From positions 1 through 38,299 of the forward strand of contig JAHELT010000027.1 of assembly GCA_024644045.1 (NCBI GenBank): a stretch of 38,299 nucleotides of DNA. Direction: 5' to 3'. The stretch comes from Chromatiales bacterium (GTDB lineage Bacteria; Pseudomonadota; Gammaproteobacteria; JAHELT01). Positions 27,260 to 35,588 of this stretch are shown here, in pieces. The position numbers were made by a program, and so were the translations under genes. Position 1 is the stretch's first letter; the number at the start of each line of letters is the position of its first letter. Below the pieces are notes generated by a model. The model saw nothing but the letters and a program-made list of their open reading frames with translations, was not told the origin of the DNA and ran no database searches.

Positions 27260-28765
27260 ATGGTCGTAAAGCTGAATCACTTCATCGATGGTAAACCGGT
27301 GGCGGGCAAGGGCGCGCGCTACGGCGACGTCTTCAACCCGGCCACGGGCGAGGTGTCATCGCACGTTCCCCTGGCCAGCGCCGAGGAAGTCGCCGGTGCG
27401 ATTGCGGTCGCGCAGCGTACCTTGCCGGACTGGGCAGCCACCCCGGCCGCGCAGCGGGCGCAGGTGCTGTTTGCGTTTCGTGCCCTGATCCGGTCGCACA
27501 TGGACGAGCTCGCCGAACTGCTCTCCATCGAACACGGTAAAACCCTGGCGGATGCCAAAGGCTCGATCACGCGCGGTCTCGAAGTGGTGGAGTTTGCCTG
27601 CGGTATCCCGCACCTGCTGAAGGGCGGCTACTCCGAGGGCGTAGCGAGAAACGTCGACAGTTACGCGGTACGTCAGCCGGTTGGCGTTTGCGCGGGGATC
27701 ACACCGTTTAATTTTCCCGCGATGGTTCCCATGTGGATGTTTCCGGTGGCCGTTGCGTGCGGCAACACTTTTCTGCTCAAGCCGTCCGAAAAAGATCCGT
27801 CACTGCCGCTGCGGCTCGCGGAGCTCATGCAGGAGGCGGGACTGCCCGACGGCGTGCTGAACGTGGTCAACGGCGACAAGGAAGCGGTGGACGAGCTGCT
27901 GACCAACCCCGGCGTTGACGCGGTGAGCTTTGTCGGCTCCACGCCGATCGGCGAGTATATCTACAGAACCGGCACGGCGCACGGCAAACGCGTGCAGGCT
28001 CTGTGCGGCGCGAAGAATCATCTCGTCGTGATGCCGGATGCGGATGTCGAGCAGACCATCGACGCGCTGGTCGGCTCGGCATACGGCTCTGCCGGAGAGC
28101 GCTGCATGGCCGTCTCCGTGGCGGTCACGGTGGGTGACGAGGTCGGCGACGAGCTGGTCGAGCGTCTGGCTCCGCGCGTAGAGGCGCTGAAGCTCGGGCC
28201 GTACAACGATCCCGAGGCGGAAATGGGCCCGCTGGTGACACGCGAGCACCTGGATAAAGTGCGCGGCTATGTGGACACGGGTGTCAAGGAAGGTGCGAAG
28301 CTGGTGGTGGACGGTCGTGACGTGGTGCTGCAGGGCTACGAGAACGGTTTCTTCATCGGCGGCTGCCTGTTCGATCACGTGACGCCTGAGATGCGTATCT
28401 ACAAGGAAGAGATTTTCGGGCCCGTTCTGAGCGTTGTGCGCGTAAAGGATTACGAGTCCGCAGTGCAGCTGGTCAACGATCACGAGTACGGTAACGGCGC
28501 AGCGGTGTTCACACGCGACGGGGACACTGCGCGTAACTTTGCCAACCGCGTGCGCATCGGCATGGTTGGTGTCAACGTGCCGATTCCGGTGCCGGTTGCC
28601 TATCACAGTTTCGGCGGCTGGAAACGTTCGCTGTTCGGCGCGCATTCGATTCACGGCACCGAGGGCGTGCATTTCTACACGCGGTTGAAAACCATCACCG
28701 GTCGCTGGCCGTCCGGGATTCGCGAGGGCGCCGTATTCAACTTCCACAGCGGCAGCGAAACCTGA
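27260..28765 (+). CDS. mmsA: CoA-acylating (methyl)malonate-semialdehyde dehydrogenase
   Basis: A 501-residue aldehyde dehydrogenase. The catalytic Cys282 lies in GSAGERCMAVS, the signature of the CoA-dependent MmsA branch, which lacks the general-base Glu of hydrolytic ALDHs. GITPFNFPAMVPMWM and the C-terminal PIPVPVAYHSFGGWK also fit. It converts malonate semialdehyde with NAD and CoA to acetyl-CoA and CO2, or methylmalonate semialdehyde to propionyl-CoA. Paired with the aminotransferase it completes conversion of beta-alanine to acetyl-CoA. The ATG at 27260 is chosen because similarity starts at KLNHFIDGK. A palindromic repeat ten bases after the stop may terminate the transcript. Confidence 0.92.
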   Translation: MVVKLNHFIDGKPVAGKGARYGDVFNPATGEVSSHVPLASAEEVAGAIAVAQRTLPDWAATPAAQRAQVLFAFRALIRSHMDELAELLSIEHGKTLADAKGSITRGLEVVEFACGIPHLLKGGYSEGVARNVDSYAVRQPVGVCAGITPFNFPAMVPMWMFPVAVACGNTFLLKPSEKDPSLPLRLAELMQEAGLPDGVLNVVNGDKEAVDELLTNPGVDAVSFVGSTPIGEYIYRTGTAHGKRVQALCGAKNHLVVMPDADVEQTIDALVGSAYGSAGERCMAVSVAVTVGDEVGDELVERLAPRVEALKLGPYNDPEAEMGPLVTREHLDKVRGYVDTGVKEGAKLVVDGRDVVLQGYENGFFIGGCLFDHVTPEMRIYKEEIFGPVLSVVRVKDYESAVQLVNDHEYGNGAAVFTRDGDTARNFANRVRIGMVGVNVPIPVPVAYHSFGGWKRSLFGAHSIHGTEGVHFYTRLKTITGRWPSGIREGAVFNFHSGSET

Positions 28766-28775
28766 CGAACCATCA

Positions 28776-28802
28776 ACAATTTGGGGACACTCCCCGAATT
28801 GT
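28776..28802. repeat. Palindromic repeat copy C, after mmsA
   Basis: ACAATTTGGGGA at 28776-28787 faces TCCCCGAATTGT at 28791-28802 with loop CAC, giving a 12-bp stem with one T-G wobble. Same orientation as copies A and D, beginning ten bases after the mmsA stop, where it could act as terminator. Confidence 0.8.
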
Positions 28803-28935
28803 CGAGTTGTCGTCGGTCATGGTGTCCCGGCGCAGCGCGTAAGTTGCGCTGATCCGCAGAATGGAGATGTCGCTGAGCGTGTTTGCCGGGCGCCGCCTAT
28901 ACTGCTGCGGTCACTGCGCGAAGCCCGGCGGCGCC

Positions 28936-29508
28936 ATGCTCAACTTCAGGATCTCAGAAACCTCAGGACGGATCCTTGTTGCCCTGCTCGTACTCGAACT
29001 CGGGGTGTTTCACGCCGCCGTATTGCTGGCCGCTTATCTCAGTGCGCTGCATCTTGACGCCGCCGAAGCCGTGGGGCCCGTGCTGTGGTGGCTGCGTGCC
29101 TCATTGTTCAGCGGCGCGTTGATGGTGTGCATGGCTGCGCTCAAGCTCTACCAGGGCCGTCCGCGCGAGCGAACCAGCACGGCGCTGCTGCGCCTTGCCG
29201 GCAGTTTCGCGTTAGCCGGCTCGCTGCTGCAGCTCCTGTATCTGCTGCTGCCCGTGCTGCGCATCGAACCGGCCGTGTTGCTGGTCGCGCTGGTGCTCGC
29301 GTTCTTTTTCCTCGGCACCATGCGCCCGGTTTTCCTGGATTCGGTATCCGAGCGACGGGCGCGCAGCGCCGTGCGCTCCCGGGCGCCATTGGCCGGGAAC
29401 GATGCCGTGCACGACATGTCACCTGAGGAGTTTCACGCCAGCCTCGCGCGCAACGGCGAACACGCGAGCCTCACCGCGCAACATCGCATCACGCGCCGTG
29501 GGTTGTAA
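28936..29508 (+). CDS. Four-segment membrane protein resembling the N-terminal domain of polyprenyl glycosylphosphotransferases
   Basis: A 190-residue protein with about four hydrophobic segments (near residues 12-35, 50-68, 85-108 and 112-130) and a polar basic C-terminal tail of about 60 residues. The spacing and the pattern ALKLYQGRPRER after the second segment remind me of the membrane anchor of EpsB/WbaP-type sugar transferases. The catalytic domain that should follow is absent, so it would be a remnant or a stand-alone membrane domain. This resemblance is by eye and weak. The start at 28936 is chosen because the hydrophobic part begins shortly after. Its TAA is directly followed by the GTG of the next gene. 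Confidence 0.55.
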   Translation: MLNFRISETSGRILVALLVLELGVFHAAVLLAAYLSALHLDAAEAVGPVLWWLRASLFSGALMVCMAALKLYQGRPRERTSTALLRLAGSFALAGSLLQLLYLLLPVLRIEPAVLLVALVLAFFFLGTMRPVFLDSVSERRARSAVRSRAPLAGNDAVHDMSPEEFHASLARNGEHASLTAQHRITRRGL

Positions 29509-29838
29509 GTGAGAGGCGCGACGGTTGCCGTGTTGTTAACTGTCGCCGGCGCCACGGCGGCGCTCGAGCCGCCGGTGCACCCTCTGACCCGTATCTACTA
29601 TGAGCTCGAAGTCGCCAGCTACTGCGGCCTGGTGTCGCGAGCCGTGCACACCGGGTTCCGCCGCGAGGCCGCGCCGCTGGAACGCGAGCGAACGCAGGCC
29701 CAGATCGAGCGCGCGCGCATGGACGCCTGGCAGGCGGCGCACCTCGAATGGCAGAACCGGGGGCTTGGCGGATTCAAAGGCTGGTGCCGGAATGAGGGAC
29801 AGGCGGCGGCGGAACGGTTTCTTGCTGTGCCCGAGTAG
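29509..29838 (+). CDS. Small exported protein of unknown function
   Basis: A 109-residue protein starting with GTG directly after the preceding stop codon. The N-terminus (MRGATVAVLLTVAGATAALE) looks like a short signal peptide with cleavage after Ala-Ala or nearby, giving a mature protein of about 90 residues. It has two cysteines in the mature part (SYCGLVS and GWCRNEG), which could form a periplasmic disulfide, and a charged helical middle rich in Glu, Arg and Gln. I do not recognise a family. The tight coupling to the membrane protein gene suggests they work together. Confidence 0.6.
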   Translation: MRGATVAVLLTVAGATAALEPPVHPLTRIYYELEVASYCGLVSRAVHTGFRREAAPLERERTQAQIERARMDAWQAAHLEWQNRGLGGFKGWCRNEGQAAAERFLAVPE

Positions 29839-29890
29839 GGGTTGCCTGAGCTGGCGGCGTTGCCGGACTCAGTGTGCTCCAGCCTTTGTT

Positions 29891-30949
29891 TCACGCCCCG
29901 ACCGAATGCGCGGCGGCGGTGAGGTTCTTCAACTTGGCGATCGCCCGTTCGCGCCCCAGCAGCCCGAGCCCGCAGTCCGGCGCGGCGATCAGGCGGTGCG
30001 AGTCGATATGATCGAGCGCGTTTTCCAGGCGCTGGCGGATCTCCTCGATCGATTCCACCCGGCTCCTGGCGATCGCGACCACACCGAAGATGACCTGGGT
30101 GGCCTGAAACATTTCCAGTAGCGACAGGTCGTTGGGCCGGTGCGCGTCTTCGACGGAGATCGCCATGATCGAGGAATCGTCTACCGCCTGGGCCAGCCTG
30201 AAGTAGGACTCCGGCGGCGCCTTCGGGTAGTCGGGATTATCGAGCCGGTCCGGGTAGCCGCAGCACATGTGCACGGTGCGGGTGACGTTGTCCGGACACC
30301 CGTGAAAGGCGCGTTCCAGATTCTCCAGGCCGTAGGCGAGTGCCTCTTCGGGTTTGCGCGCAAAAAGCGGCTCGTCAATCTGGATGTTCGCGCACCCCGT
30401 TTCGGCGAGAGCCAGGACCTCGGCGTTCAGCGCGTCCGCGATCGCAGCACCCAGCTTCACGGGGTCGTTGTAGTGGACGTCTGCCAGTGTGTCGCTCATG
30501 GTCATGGGCCCCGGCATGGTGATCTTGACCGGTGCCTCGGTGAACGACTGGGCGACGTTCCAGTCGTGCGGCAAAAAGGGCTCGCGCGCCTTGATCGGAC
30601 CGACGATAGTCGGCAGCGCGGCCGTATAAGCGCCGTTGCGCAGCGCTTTGCTGGTCAGCTTCCCAAAATCGATGCCCTCGAGGTGCCGGCAGTGGTAGTG
30701 AATGTAGTTCTCGCGGCGGATCTCGCCGTCGGTGGGAATGTCGATGCCGCACCTCACCTGGTCCTCGATCGCCTCGCGGGTGCCGCGGGCGAAAATCTCC
30801 TCAGCCTTGTCGCCGAGCGCGTCGACAGCGTGCTGCCAGTCGGCGGTGGGCTTTTCGGCGTCCGGCCCCTGTGGATTGTTGAACCAGTCGGGAACACTGA
30901 CGTAGTCGGGCTTCGGGTAAGCGCCGATGCAGGTGGTTAGCAAGCTCAT
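29891..30949 (-). CDS. MetE-like cobalamin-independent methionine synthase C-terminal domain protein
   Basis: A 352-residue TIM-barrel protein matching only the catalytic half of MetE (UROD/MetE-like superfamily). Candidate zinc ligands are His227 and Cys229 (VHMCCGYPD), Cys326 (APDCGLG), and possibly Glu267 (SVEDAHR). IDIPTDGEIRREN and NIQIDEPLF are typical of this branch. Full MetE is about twice as long; short forms act with other methyl donors or are of unknown role. It starts 25 bp after the last permease gene of an ABC importer on the same strand, so it is probably in that operon. With betaine-related genes in the window, a methylated amine as methyl donor is an attractive but unproven idea. 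Confidence 0.82.
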   Translation of the reverse strand: MSLLTTCIGAYPKPDYVSVPDWFNNPQGPDAEKPTADWQHAVDALGDKAEEIFARGTREAIEDQVRCGIDIPTDGEIRRENYIHYHCRHLEGIDFGKLTSKALRNGAYTAALPTIVGPIKAREPFLPHDWNVAQSFTEAPVKITMPGPMTMSDTLADVHYNDPVKLGAAIADALNAEVLALAETGCANIQIDEPLFARKPEEALAYGLENLERAFHGCPDNVTRTVHMCCGYPDRLDNPDYPKAPPESYFRLAQAVDDSSIMAISVEDAHRPNDLSLLEMFQATQVIFGVVAIARSRVESIEEIRQRLENALDHIDSHRLIAAPDCGLGLLGRERAIAKLKNLTAAAHSVGA

Positions 30950-30974
30950 GTCGGTGCGGTCGCGTGCTGACGGG

Positions 30975-32264
30975 TTACTGCCCGGTGCTCTTTTGCTCCT
31001 GGTCGCCGCCGACCTGGCCTTCGAGGTTGTCGGGGGCGAAAATGTTCTGATACCCCTCGGTGCCTTTGGCGGGTTCGCCTCCGGTATCCGATTCGACCTG
31101 ACCCTCCAGATTGCCGGGTGCGAAAATGCCCTGATACCCCTCGGTACCCTTGGCCGCCTCGCCGGTCTGCGGCGGTGGAACCGCCCCGGTACCGGTTTCC
31201 TGCCCCGGTTTCGCGCGCTGAAACATCTGCAGCGTTTCGCGTTCCTTGATGCGCGCGGCCGCGCGACGCTTTTTCTCTTCCTTGACAGCCACTTTGCACT
31301 CGTCCAGGCCCAGCGTGCCGGCGAAGTACACGGTGCCCAGTCCGGCGCAGAAGATCAGCACGAACAGCATCAGCGCCGGTTCGGCGAAATAAGTGCGCGC
31401 CGCCTGCGCCCGTCCGCCAGCCGCCACCTGCGCCGCCGCCTTGGCCGCGCGGTCCTCGCGCCGCTTGGCGATCTCGAAGAACACGGCCCCGACCAGGGTC
31501 AGCGCGACGATGATCACGGCCAGCGCGCTGATCGACGGGTTGATGCCGTAGCGCACCTTGCTCGCGAGAACCGTGGTCAGCGTGCTTTCCGAGATGATTG
31601 TGAAAACCGTGGTGTTGTAATTCTCAAACGATGCGAGGAAAGCCAGCACGGCTGCGGAGCCCATCGCAGGTTTCAAGAACGGCAGCAGCACTTTGCGAAA
31701 CGCCTGCACATTGGTGGCACCCAGATCGAGGGCTGCTTCTTCGAGCGCGGGATCGAAGCGTTGCAGGCGCGAGATGAACACCAGCATGCTATAGGCGGAA
31801 ATGAAGGTGGCCTGGCCGAGGATGGTGAGGAAGATGCCGTCGTAGAAGATACTTTCGTAGCCGGTGTTGAACATGCGCCCGACACGATCCCAGAACACCA
31901 GCGTTGAAATGCCCAGCACTACGCCCGGGATCAGAATCGGCGAAATCACGATGGTGTAATACCAGGGACGCAAGCGCGCGCTTACCTGTGTGAGCATCAG
32001 CGCGCCGGCCAGCCCGATGGGCACCGCCAGCAACACGACGCCAGCGCCGATGATCAGGCTGTTGCGCAGCCCGAGCATCAGCTTGTCGTCCTGAATCAGC
32101 ACGTCGAACCACTCGATTGAAAAGCACTCCCACGGCATGACGCGCGGAAAGGCCGAGCTGTTGAACGCGGTGATGCTCATGATGATGAGCGGACCAAACA
32201 GGTACGCGAAGAACGCCAGTACGAACCCCATAATGAATACGCGGCTGATCGTGTTGGAGTTCAC
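30975..32264 (-). CDS. ABC transporter permease (PotC-like) with extra membrane segment and repeat tail
   Basis: A 429-residue permease, about 155 residues longer than usual PotC. Residues 1-270 are the normal six-segment permease, with the EAA loop EEAALDLGATNVQAFRKVLLP at about 175-195. Then come a basic, alanine-rich linker (267-290), an additional hydrophobic segment (about 295-317), a strongly charged stretch (324-352), and a Pro/Gly-rich tail. The tail holds two copies of a 28-residue unit starting at Glu369 and Glu397, each with KGTEGYQ-x-IFAP-x-NLEGQV. The tail's side of the membrane is unclear: one more segment predicts periplasm, but the basic stretch favours cytoplasm. GTG start at 32264 overlaps the upstream permease stop (GTGA). 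A MetE-like gene follows 25 bp later. Confidence 0.88.
   Translation of the reverse strand: MNSNTISRVFIMGFVLAFFAYLFGPLIIMSITAFNSSAFPRVMPWECFSIEWFDVLIQDDKLMLGLRNSLIIGAGVVLLAVPIGLAGALMLTQVSARLRPWYYTIVISPILIPGVVLGISTLVFWDRVGRMFNTGYESIFYDGIFLTILGQATFISAYSMLVFISRLQRFDPALEEAALDLGATNVQAFRKVLLPFLKPAMGSAAVLAFLASFENYNTTVFTIISESTLTTVLASKVRYGINPSISALAVIIVALTLVGAVFFEIAKRREDRAAKAAAQVAAGGRAQAARTYFAEPALMLFVLIFCAGLGTVYFAGTLGLDECKVAVKEEKKRRAAARIKERETLQMFQRAKPGQETGTGAVPPPQTGEAAKGTEGYQGIFAPGNLEGQVESDTGGEPAKGTEGYQNIFAPDNLEGQVGGDQEQKSTGQ
31011..31160 (-). repeat. In-gene tandem repeat, 84-base period (two copies) in the permease tail
   Basis: Two similar 66-base units at 31011-31076 and 31095-31160, offset by exactly 84 bases (28 codons). 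They keep the reading frame and encode KGTEGYQ(G/N)IFAP(G/D)NLEGQV. Differences are spread over all codon positions, so the duplication is not brand new and the protein motif appears kept. Confidence 0.85.
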
Positions 32265-33190
32265 CGCGCGATCTCCCCGAGCTTCACTTTGAATACCTTC
32301 ATCATCACCAGTACGAAGACGATCGTGCTGGCGAGCAGAATCAGCGCATACGCGGATCCGCGATTCCAGTTGTTACCCGTCTGGAACCACTGGTAGATGA
32401 TCTGCGTGAACCACAGGCTGCTCGGCCCGCCGAGAATCTGTGGCGCCGCGAGCGCACCCGCGCTGAGCATGAACACCATGGTGCATCCGGAGCTGATTCC
32501 GGGCTTGGCGAACGGGATCACGATGCGGCGGTGGATTCGTATCCACGATGCACCCATGTCGCGCGCGGCCTCGATCTGGTTCCTGTCCAGACTTTCGATG
32601 GCGTTGTAGAGCGGAAAAATCATCAGCAGGATAAACGCGTAGCCGAGCCCCGCATACAGCGCTACGTTCTCGCGGATGAAATCGTACGGTTGATCGATAA
32701 CCCCCAGCCACATCAGAAATCCGTTTATCACGCCAGCCGAGCCGAACATGATACGAAACGCGAACGCGCGCAGGATCTCGTTTACCCAGAACGGCACAAT
32801 CAACGACAACACCATCAACCGGGCCCAGCCGCCCGAGGCTGAATGGGCCAGGTAATAAGCGATCGGGTAACAGATGGCGAGATCGAAGAGGGTGACGAAG
32901 AACGCGGCAATCAAGGTGCGAACGAAAACGCCGAGATCGACCGTATTGAACTCGCCTTCGGCTGCGGCACTGCCGTACACCATGAACTCGTAGTGCTCGG
33001 TCGTGTAGGTGTCCTGCGGTCCGCCGATCTCGGCCGGGGGCAGATTGTGGCGGAACGAGAAATCGATCATGAAGGCCTGCGGCAGCAGGATCATGATGAA
33101 CATCCAGAACCCTACCGAGAGCAGCAAAAAGGTGCCCAACGCTGTGCCGTTGCGGGTGAAAAACTGGCGGAAATAGGCGTTCGGGTTCAT
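32261..33190 (-). CDS. ABC transporter permease (PotB-like)
   Basis: A 309-residue permease with about six membrane segments; the first is FLLLSVGFWMFIMILLPQAF. A periplasmic loop of about 60 residues follows. The EAA loop is IEAARDMGASWIRIHRRIVIPFAKPG. The ATG at 33190 is chosen because GCGGAG lies at a good distance upstream; an in-frame GTG at 33199 would sit on that site. It lies 16 bp after the ATPase gene, and its stop overlaps the next permease start. It pairs with the long PotC-like permease to form the channel of the second importer. Confidence 0.88.
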   Translation of the reverse strand: MNPNAYFRQFFTRNGTALGTFLLLSVGFWMFIMILLPQAFMIDFSFRHNLPPAEIGGPQDTYTTEHYEFMVYGSAAAEGEFNTVDLGVFVRTLIAAFFVTLFDLAICYPIAYYLAHSASGGWARLMVLSLIVPFWVNEILRAFAFRIMFGSAGVINGFLMWLGVIDQPYDFIRENVALYAGLGYAFILLMIFPLYNAIESLDRNQIEAARDMGASWIRIHRRIVIPFAKPGISSGCTMVFMLSAGALAAPQILGGPSSLWFTQIIYQWFQTGNNWNRGSAYALILLASTIVFVLVMMKVFKVKLGEIAR

Positions 33191-33206
33191 GGCGGTCACT
33201 CCGCGT

Positions 33207-34304
33207 TTACTCGGCGGCGAGAGGTCCCTCGGGCAATGCCACCGCGAGTTCCGCGGGGAAGCTCAGATCGACCTGTGCCCCCGGCGCGTGGCCCAGCTGG
33301 CGGCCGTCGTTGACCAGCGACATCTTGATCCGCTTGTCGCCGCCGGGCACATCCAGAAACACCTGCCAGAACTGGCCTTCGAATTCTTCCGTGTGCACGG
33401 TGGCTTTGATGGTGTTGTCGGCGCTCGCGCCGTTAGTGAATTTCAACGATTCCGGTCGTACGAACACGAAAGCCGAATCGCCTTTGCTCAGGCTGGCTTT
33501 CGTCGAGGTGCGCGCCCGGATCGGGCCGACGTTGGTGTCGACCACCGTGAACTGCGCATCGGCTTCAGTAACCCTGCCGCGAAACAGATTATTCTCGCCC
33601 ACGAACGAAGCGACGAACGGTGTTTCCGGGTGATCATAGAGCGAGGTGCCGTCGGTCACCTGTTCGATGACGCCCTCGCTCATTACCGCGACGTTGTCCG
33701 ACATGGTCAGCGCTTCGCCCTGATCGTGGGTTATGTAGATGAAGGTAATGCCGACGCGCTGTTGAATGGCACGCAATTCGGTGCGCATGTGTTGGCGCAG
33801 CTTCAGGTCCAGCGCCGACAGCGGCTCATCGAGCAGCAGCACCTGAGGCTCGGCGGCGAGCGCGCGGGCGATCGCCACACGTTGCTTCTGCCCGCCCGAG
33901 AGCTCGTGCACCATCTTGTCGCCCTGACCCGGCAGCGCGATCAGGTCCAGTAACTCCTCGGCACGCTTGCGCCGTTCGGTTTTGCCGACGCCTTTGACCT
34001 CCAGCGCAAAGGCGATGTTCTCCCACACGGTCATCAGCGGGAACAGCGCCAGGTTCTGGAAGATCAGCGCGGTGGGGCGTTTGTTGGGGCCGATTCCGGC
34101 CATATCCTGCCCGCCGATCTTCACCCTGCCTTCCGAGGGCTCCAGAAACCCCGATACCGCGCGCAGCAGCGTGGTTTTGCCGCAGCCGGAGGGGCCCAGG
34201 AAACTGAAGAAACTTCCGCCCTCGATCGTGATGTTGACTTCCCGGGCGGCGACAAAATCGCCGAAGCGGATCCAGACGTTTTCGAGCTCGACATCGGCGC
34301 TCAT
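33207..34304 (-). CDS. ABC transporter ATP-binding protein (PotA-like)
   Basis: A 365-residue ATPase. Walker A GPSGCGKTT, Q-loop QNLALFPLMT, signature LSGGQKQR, Walker B LLLDEP and switch ITHDQGEA are complete. The C-terminal ~130 residues are a TOBE-type regulatory domain. ATG 34304 is preferred: similarity begins at VELENVWIRFGDF and a GGGAAA precedes it; an in-frame upstream ATG at 34328 would add eight unconserved residues. It lies between the binding-protein gene, from which a GC hairpin separates it, and the two permease genes. Confidence 0.9.
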   Translation of the reverse strand: MSADVELENVWIRFGDFVAAREVNITIEGGSFFSFLGPSGCGKTTLLRAVSGFLEPSEGRVKIGGQDMAGIGPNKRPTALIFQNLALFPLMTVWENIAFALEVKGVGKTERRKRAEELLDLIALPGQGDKMVHELSGGQKQRVAIARALAAEPQVLLLDEPLSALDLKLRQHMRTELRAIQQRVGITFIYITHDQGEALTMSDNVAVMSEGVIEQVTDGTSLYDHPETPFVASFVGENNLFRGRVTEADAQFTVVDTNVGPIRARTSTKASLSKGDSAFVFVRPESLKFTNGASADNTIKATVHTEEFEGQFWQVFLDVPGGDKRIKMSLVNDGRQLGHAPGAQVDLSFPAELAVALPEGPLAAE

Positions 34305-34367
34305 ACGTGATTTCCCGATGTTGCGCACTCACCGGCGCGCGTTGTTGTTGTTATCAGATTGTGCCGC

Positions 34368-34393
34368 GCCCCCCGGCGCCAACGCCGGGGGGC
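34368..34393 (-). terminator. GC hairpin after the second binding-protein gene
   Basis: A perfect 11-bp stem, GCCCCCCGGCG at 34368-34378 against CGCCGGGGGGC at 34383-34393, with a four-base loop, about 14 bases after the binding-protein stop and before the ATPase. No T-tract follows in the minus direction. The position matches the hairpin at 8628-8655 in the other importer operon. Confidence 0.6.
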
Positions 34394-34406
34394 CGATATT
34401 GTCAAC

Positions 34407-35588
34407 TCAAGCGTTGACGAACTTGTTACGGAACTCCGTGCGCACATCCGCGTACCACTGCGGCTCTTTCGGCCAGGGCCACAGGTTCGCCAGCGAGTTG
34501 CCCGGATAGACCGAGCCGAACACCTTGGCATACTGCGCGCTGGCAAACTTGTCGGCGCCCAGCACTGCAGAGTTGTAGCCGTGTCCACCGTAGCTGGAAT
34601 CGGTGCCGCCGTCGATCGACATGCCCGCCGGTTTGGGCAGGAAGCAGTAGTCGATGAACGTGTACACGGCGTCCAGATCGCCCGCCTGATTTGACAGCGC
34701 CATACCGTCCACCCAGGCCAGCGAGCCTTCAACGGGGGCGCGGTACTGCACGGCTTCGCCGTCATTCATCAGTGTGATCGGCGGACCATCCCAGGTCTGC
34801 CCGACCAGCACGCCTTCGTTGAGCAGACCGTTCTTCTGCGAGTCGGCGTCGTTCCAGAAGAGCTTCACCTGCGCCTTGTTCTTGATGCAGTAATCGGTGA
34901 CTACCTGCCAGGTCTTGCGCATGGTCCCTTCGTCGTTATAAGCGCGTTTCATCGCGCCGGGCTCCAGCGCGCCGGTGGTTTCCAGGTACAGCCCCGCACC
35001 GAGCATGCCCGAATGCGGCCGCATCATGGTCTTGCCCTTCACGTCCGGCTGCCAGCAATCGCCATAGCTGGGGACTTCGCCGGTACGCGGTGGGCTCCAC
35101 AGATCGGTGCGCCAGGCAACGCCTTCGGTGCCCCAGATGTGCGGCAGCCAGTGCGAGCCCTTTCCGCCGAAGTTCCATTCTTCGTTGCCCACTTTCAGCA
35201 TGGCCGGGTTGACGTTCTTCAGGTTCTTGATCCGAGCGTAGTCGAACGGTGCCAGCAGACCGAGCTCTATCCACTGCGGGGAGCGCATGTTGGTCGGACT
35301 GCAGATATCGATGCCGCGGCCCTTGGTGGCCTTCATCTTGTTGATGATTTCTTCGTTTGAACCGATGCCGGTGTAGTTGACCTTGATTCCGGTCTCGGCG
35401 GTGAAGGCTTTCAGAAAGCCGGGCGGCAAGTAGTCCGACCACATCAATACGTTCACCTCACCCGAGGCGGCGAGGACGTTGGAACCAATGATCCACGGCC
35501 CAACGGCAGCGCCCGCGCCGGCCGCGGCGGCGCCCTTGAGCACCTTGCGGCGAGTCATCTGCGCCGGTTGTTTAAGGGGTTTCGTCAT
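34407..35588 (-). CDS. Polyamine-type ABC transporter substrate-binding protein, Tat-exported
   Basis: A 393-residue periplasmic receptor. A twin-arginine motif TRRKVLKG lies at residues 12-19, after which a hydrophobic stretch ends near LAASGEVN. The mature start VNVLMWSDYLPPGFLKAF and IINKMKATKGRGIDICSPT follow the PotD layout. It is distinct from the receptor at 7448-8611: the ligand-contact segments differ, so the two importers probably take different amines. The start has GGAGG at 35594-35598. It heads a five-gene operon: receptor, ATPase, two permeases and a MetE-like protein. Confidence 0.9.
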   Translation of the reverse strand: MTKPLKQPAQMTRRKVLKGAAAAGAGAAVGPWIIGSNVLAASGEVNVLMWSDYLPPGFLKAFTAETGIKVNYTGIGSNEEIINKMKATKGRGIDICSPTNMRSPQWIELGLLAPFDYARIKNLKNVNPAMLKVGNEEWNFGGKGSHWLPHIWGTEGVAWRTDLWSPPRTGEVPSYGDCWQPDVKGKTMMRPHSGMLGAGLYLETTGALEPGAMKRAYNDEGTMRKTWQVVTDYCIKNKAQVKLFWNDADSQKNGLLNEGVLVGQTWDGPPITLMNDGEAVQYRAPVEGSLAWVDGMALSNQAGDLDAVYTFIDYCFLPKPAGMSIDGGTDSSYGGHGYNSAVLGADKFASAQYAKVFGSVYPGNSLANLWPWPKEPQWYADVRTEFRNKFVNA

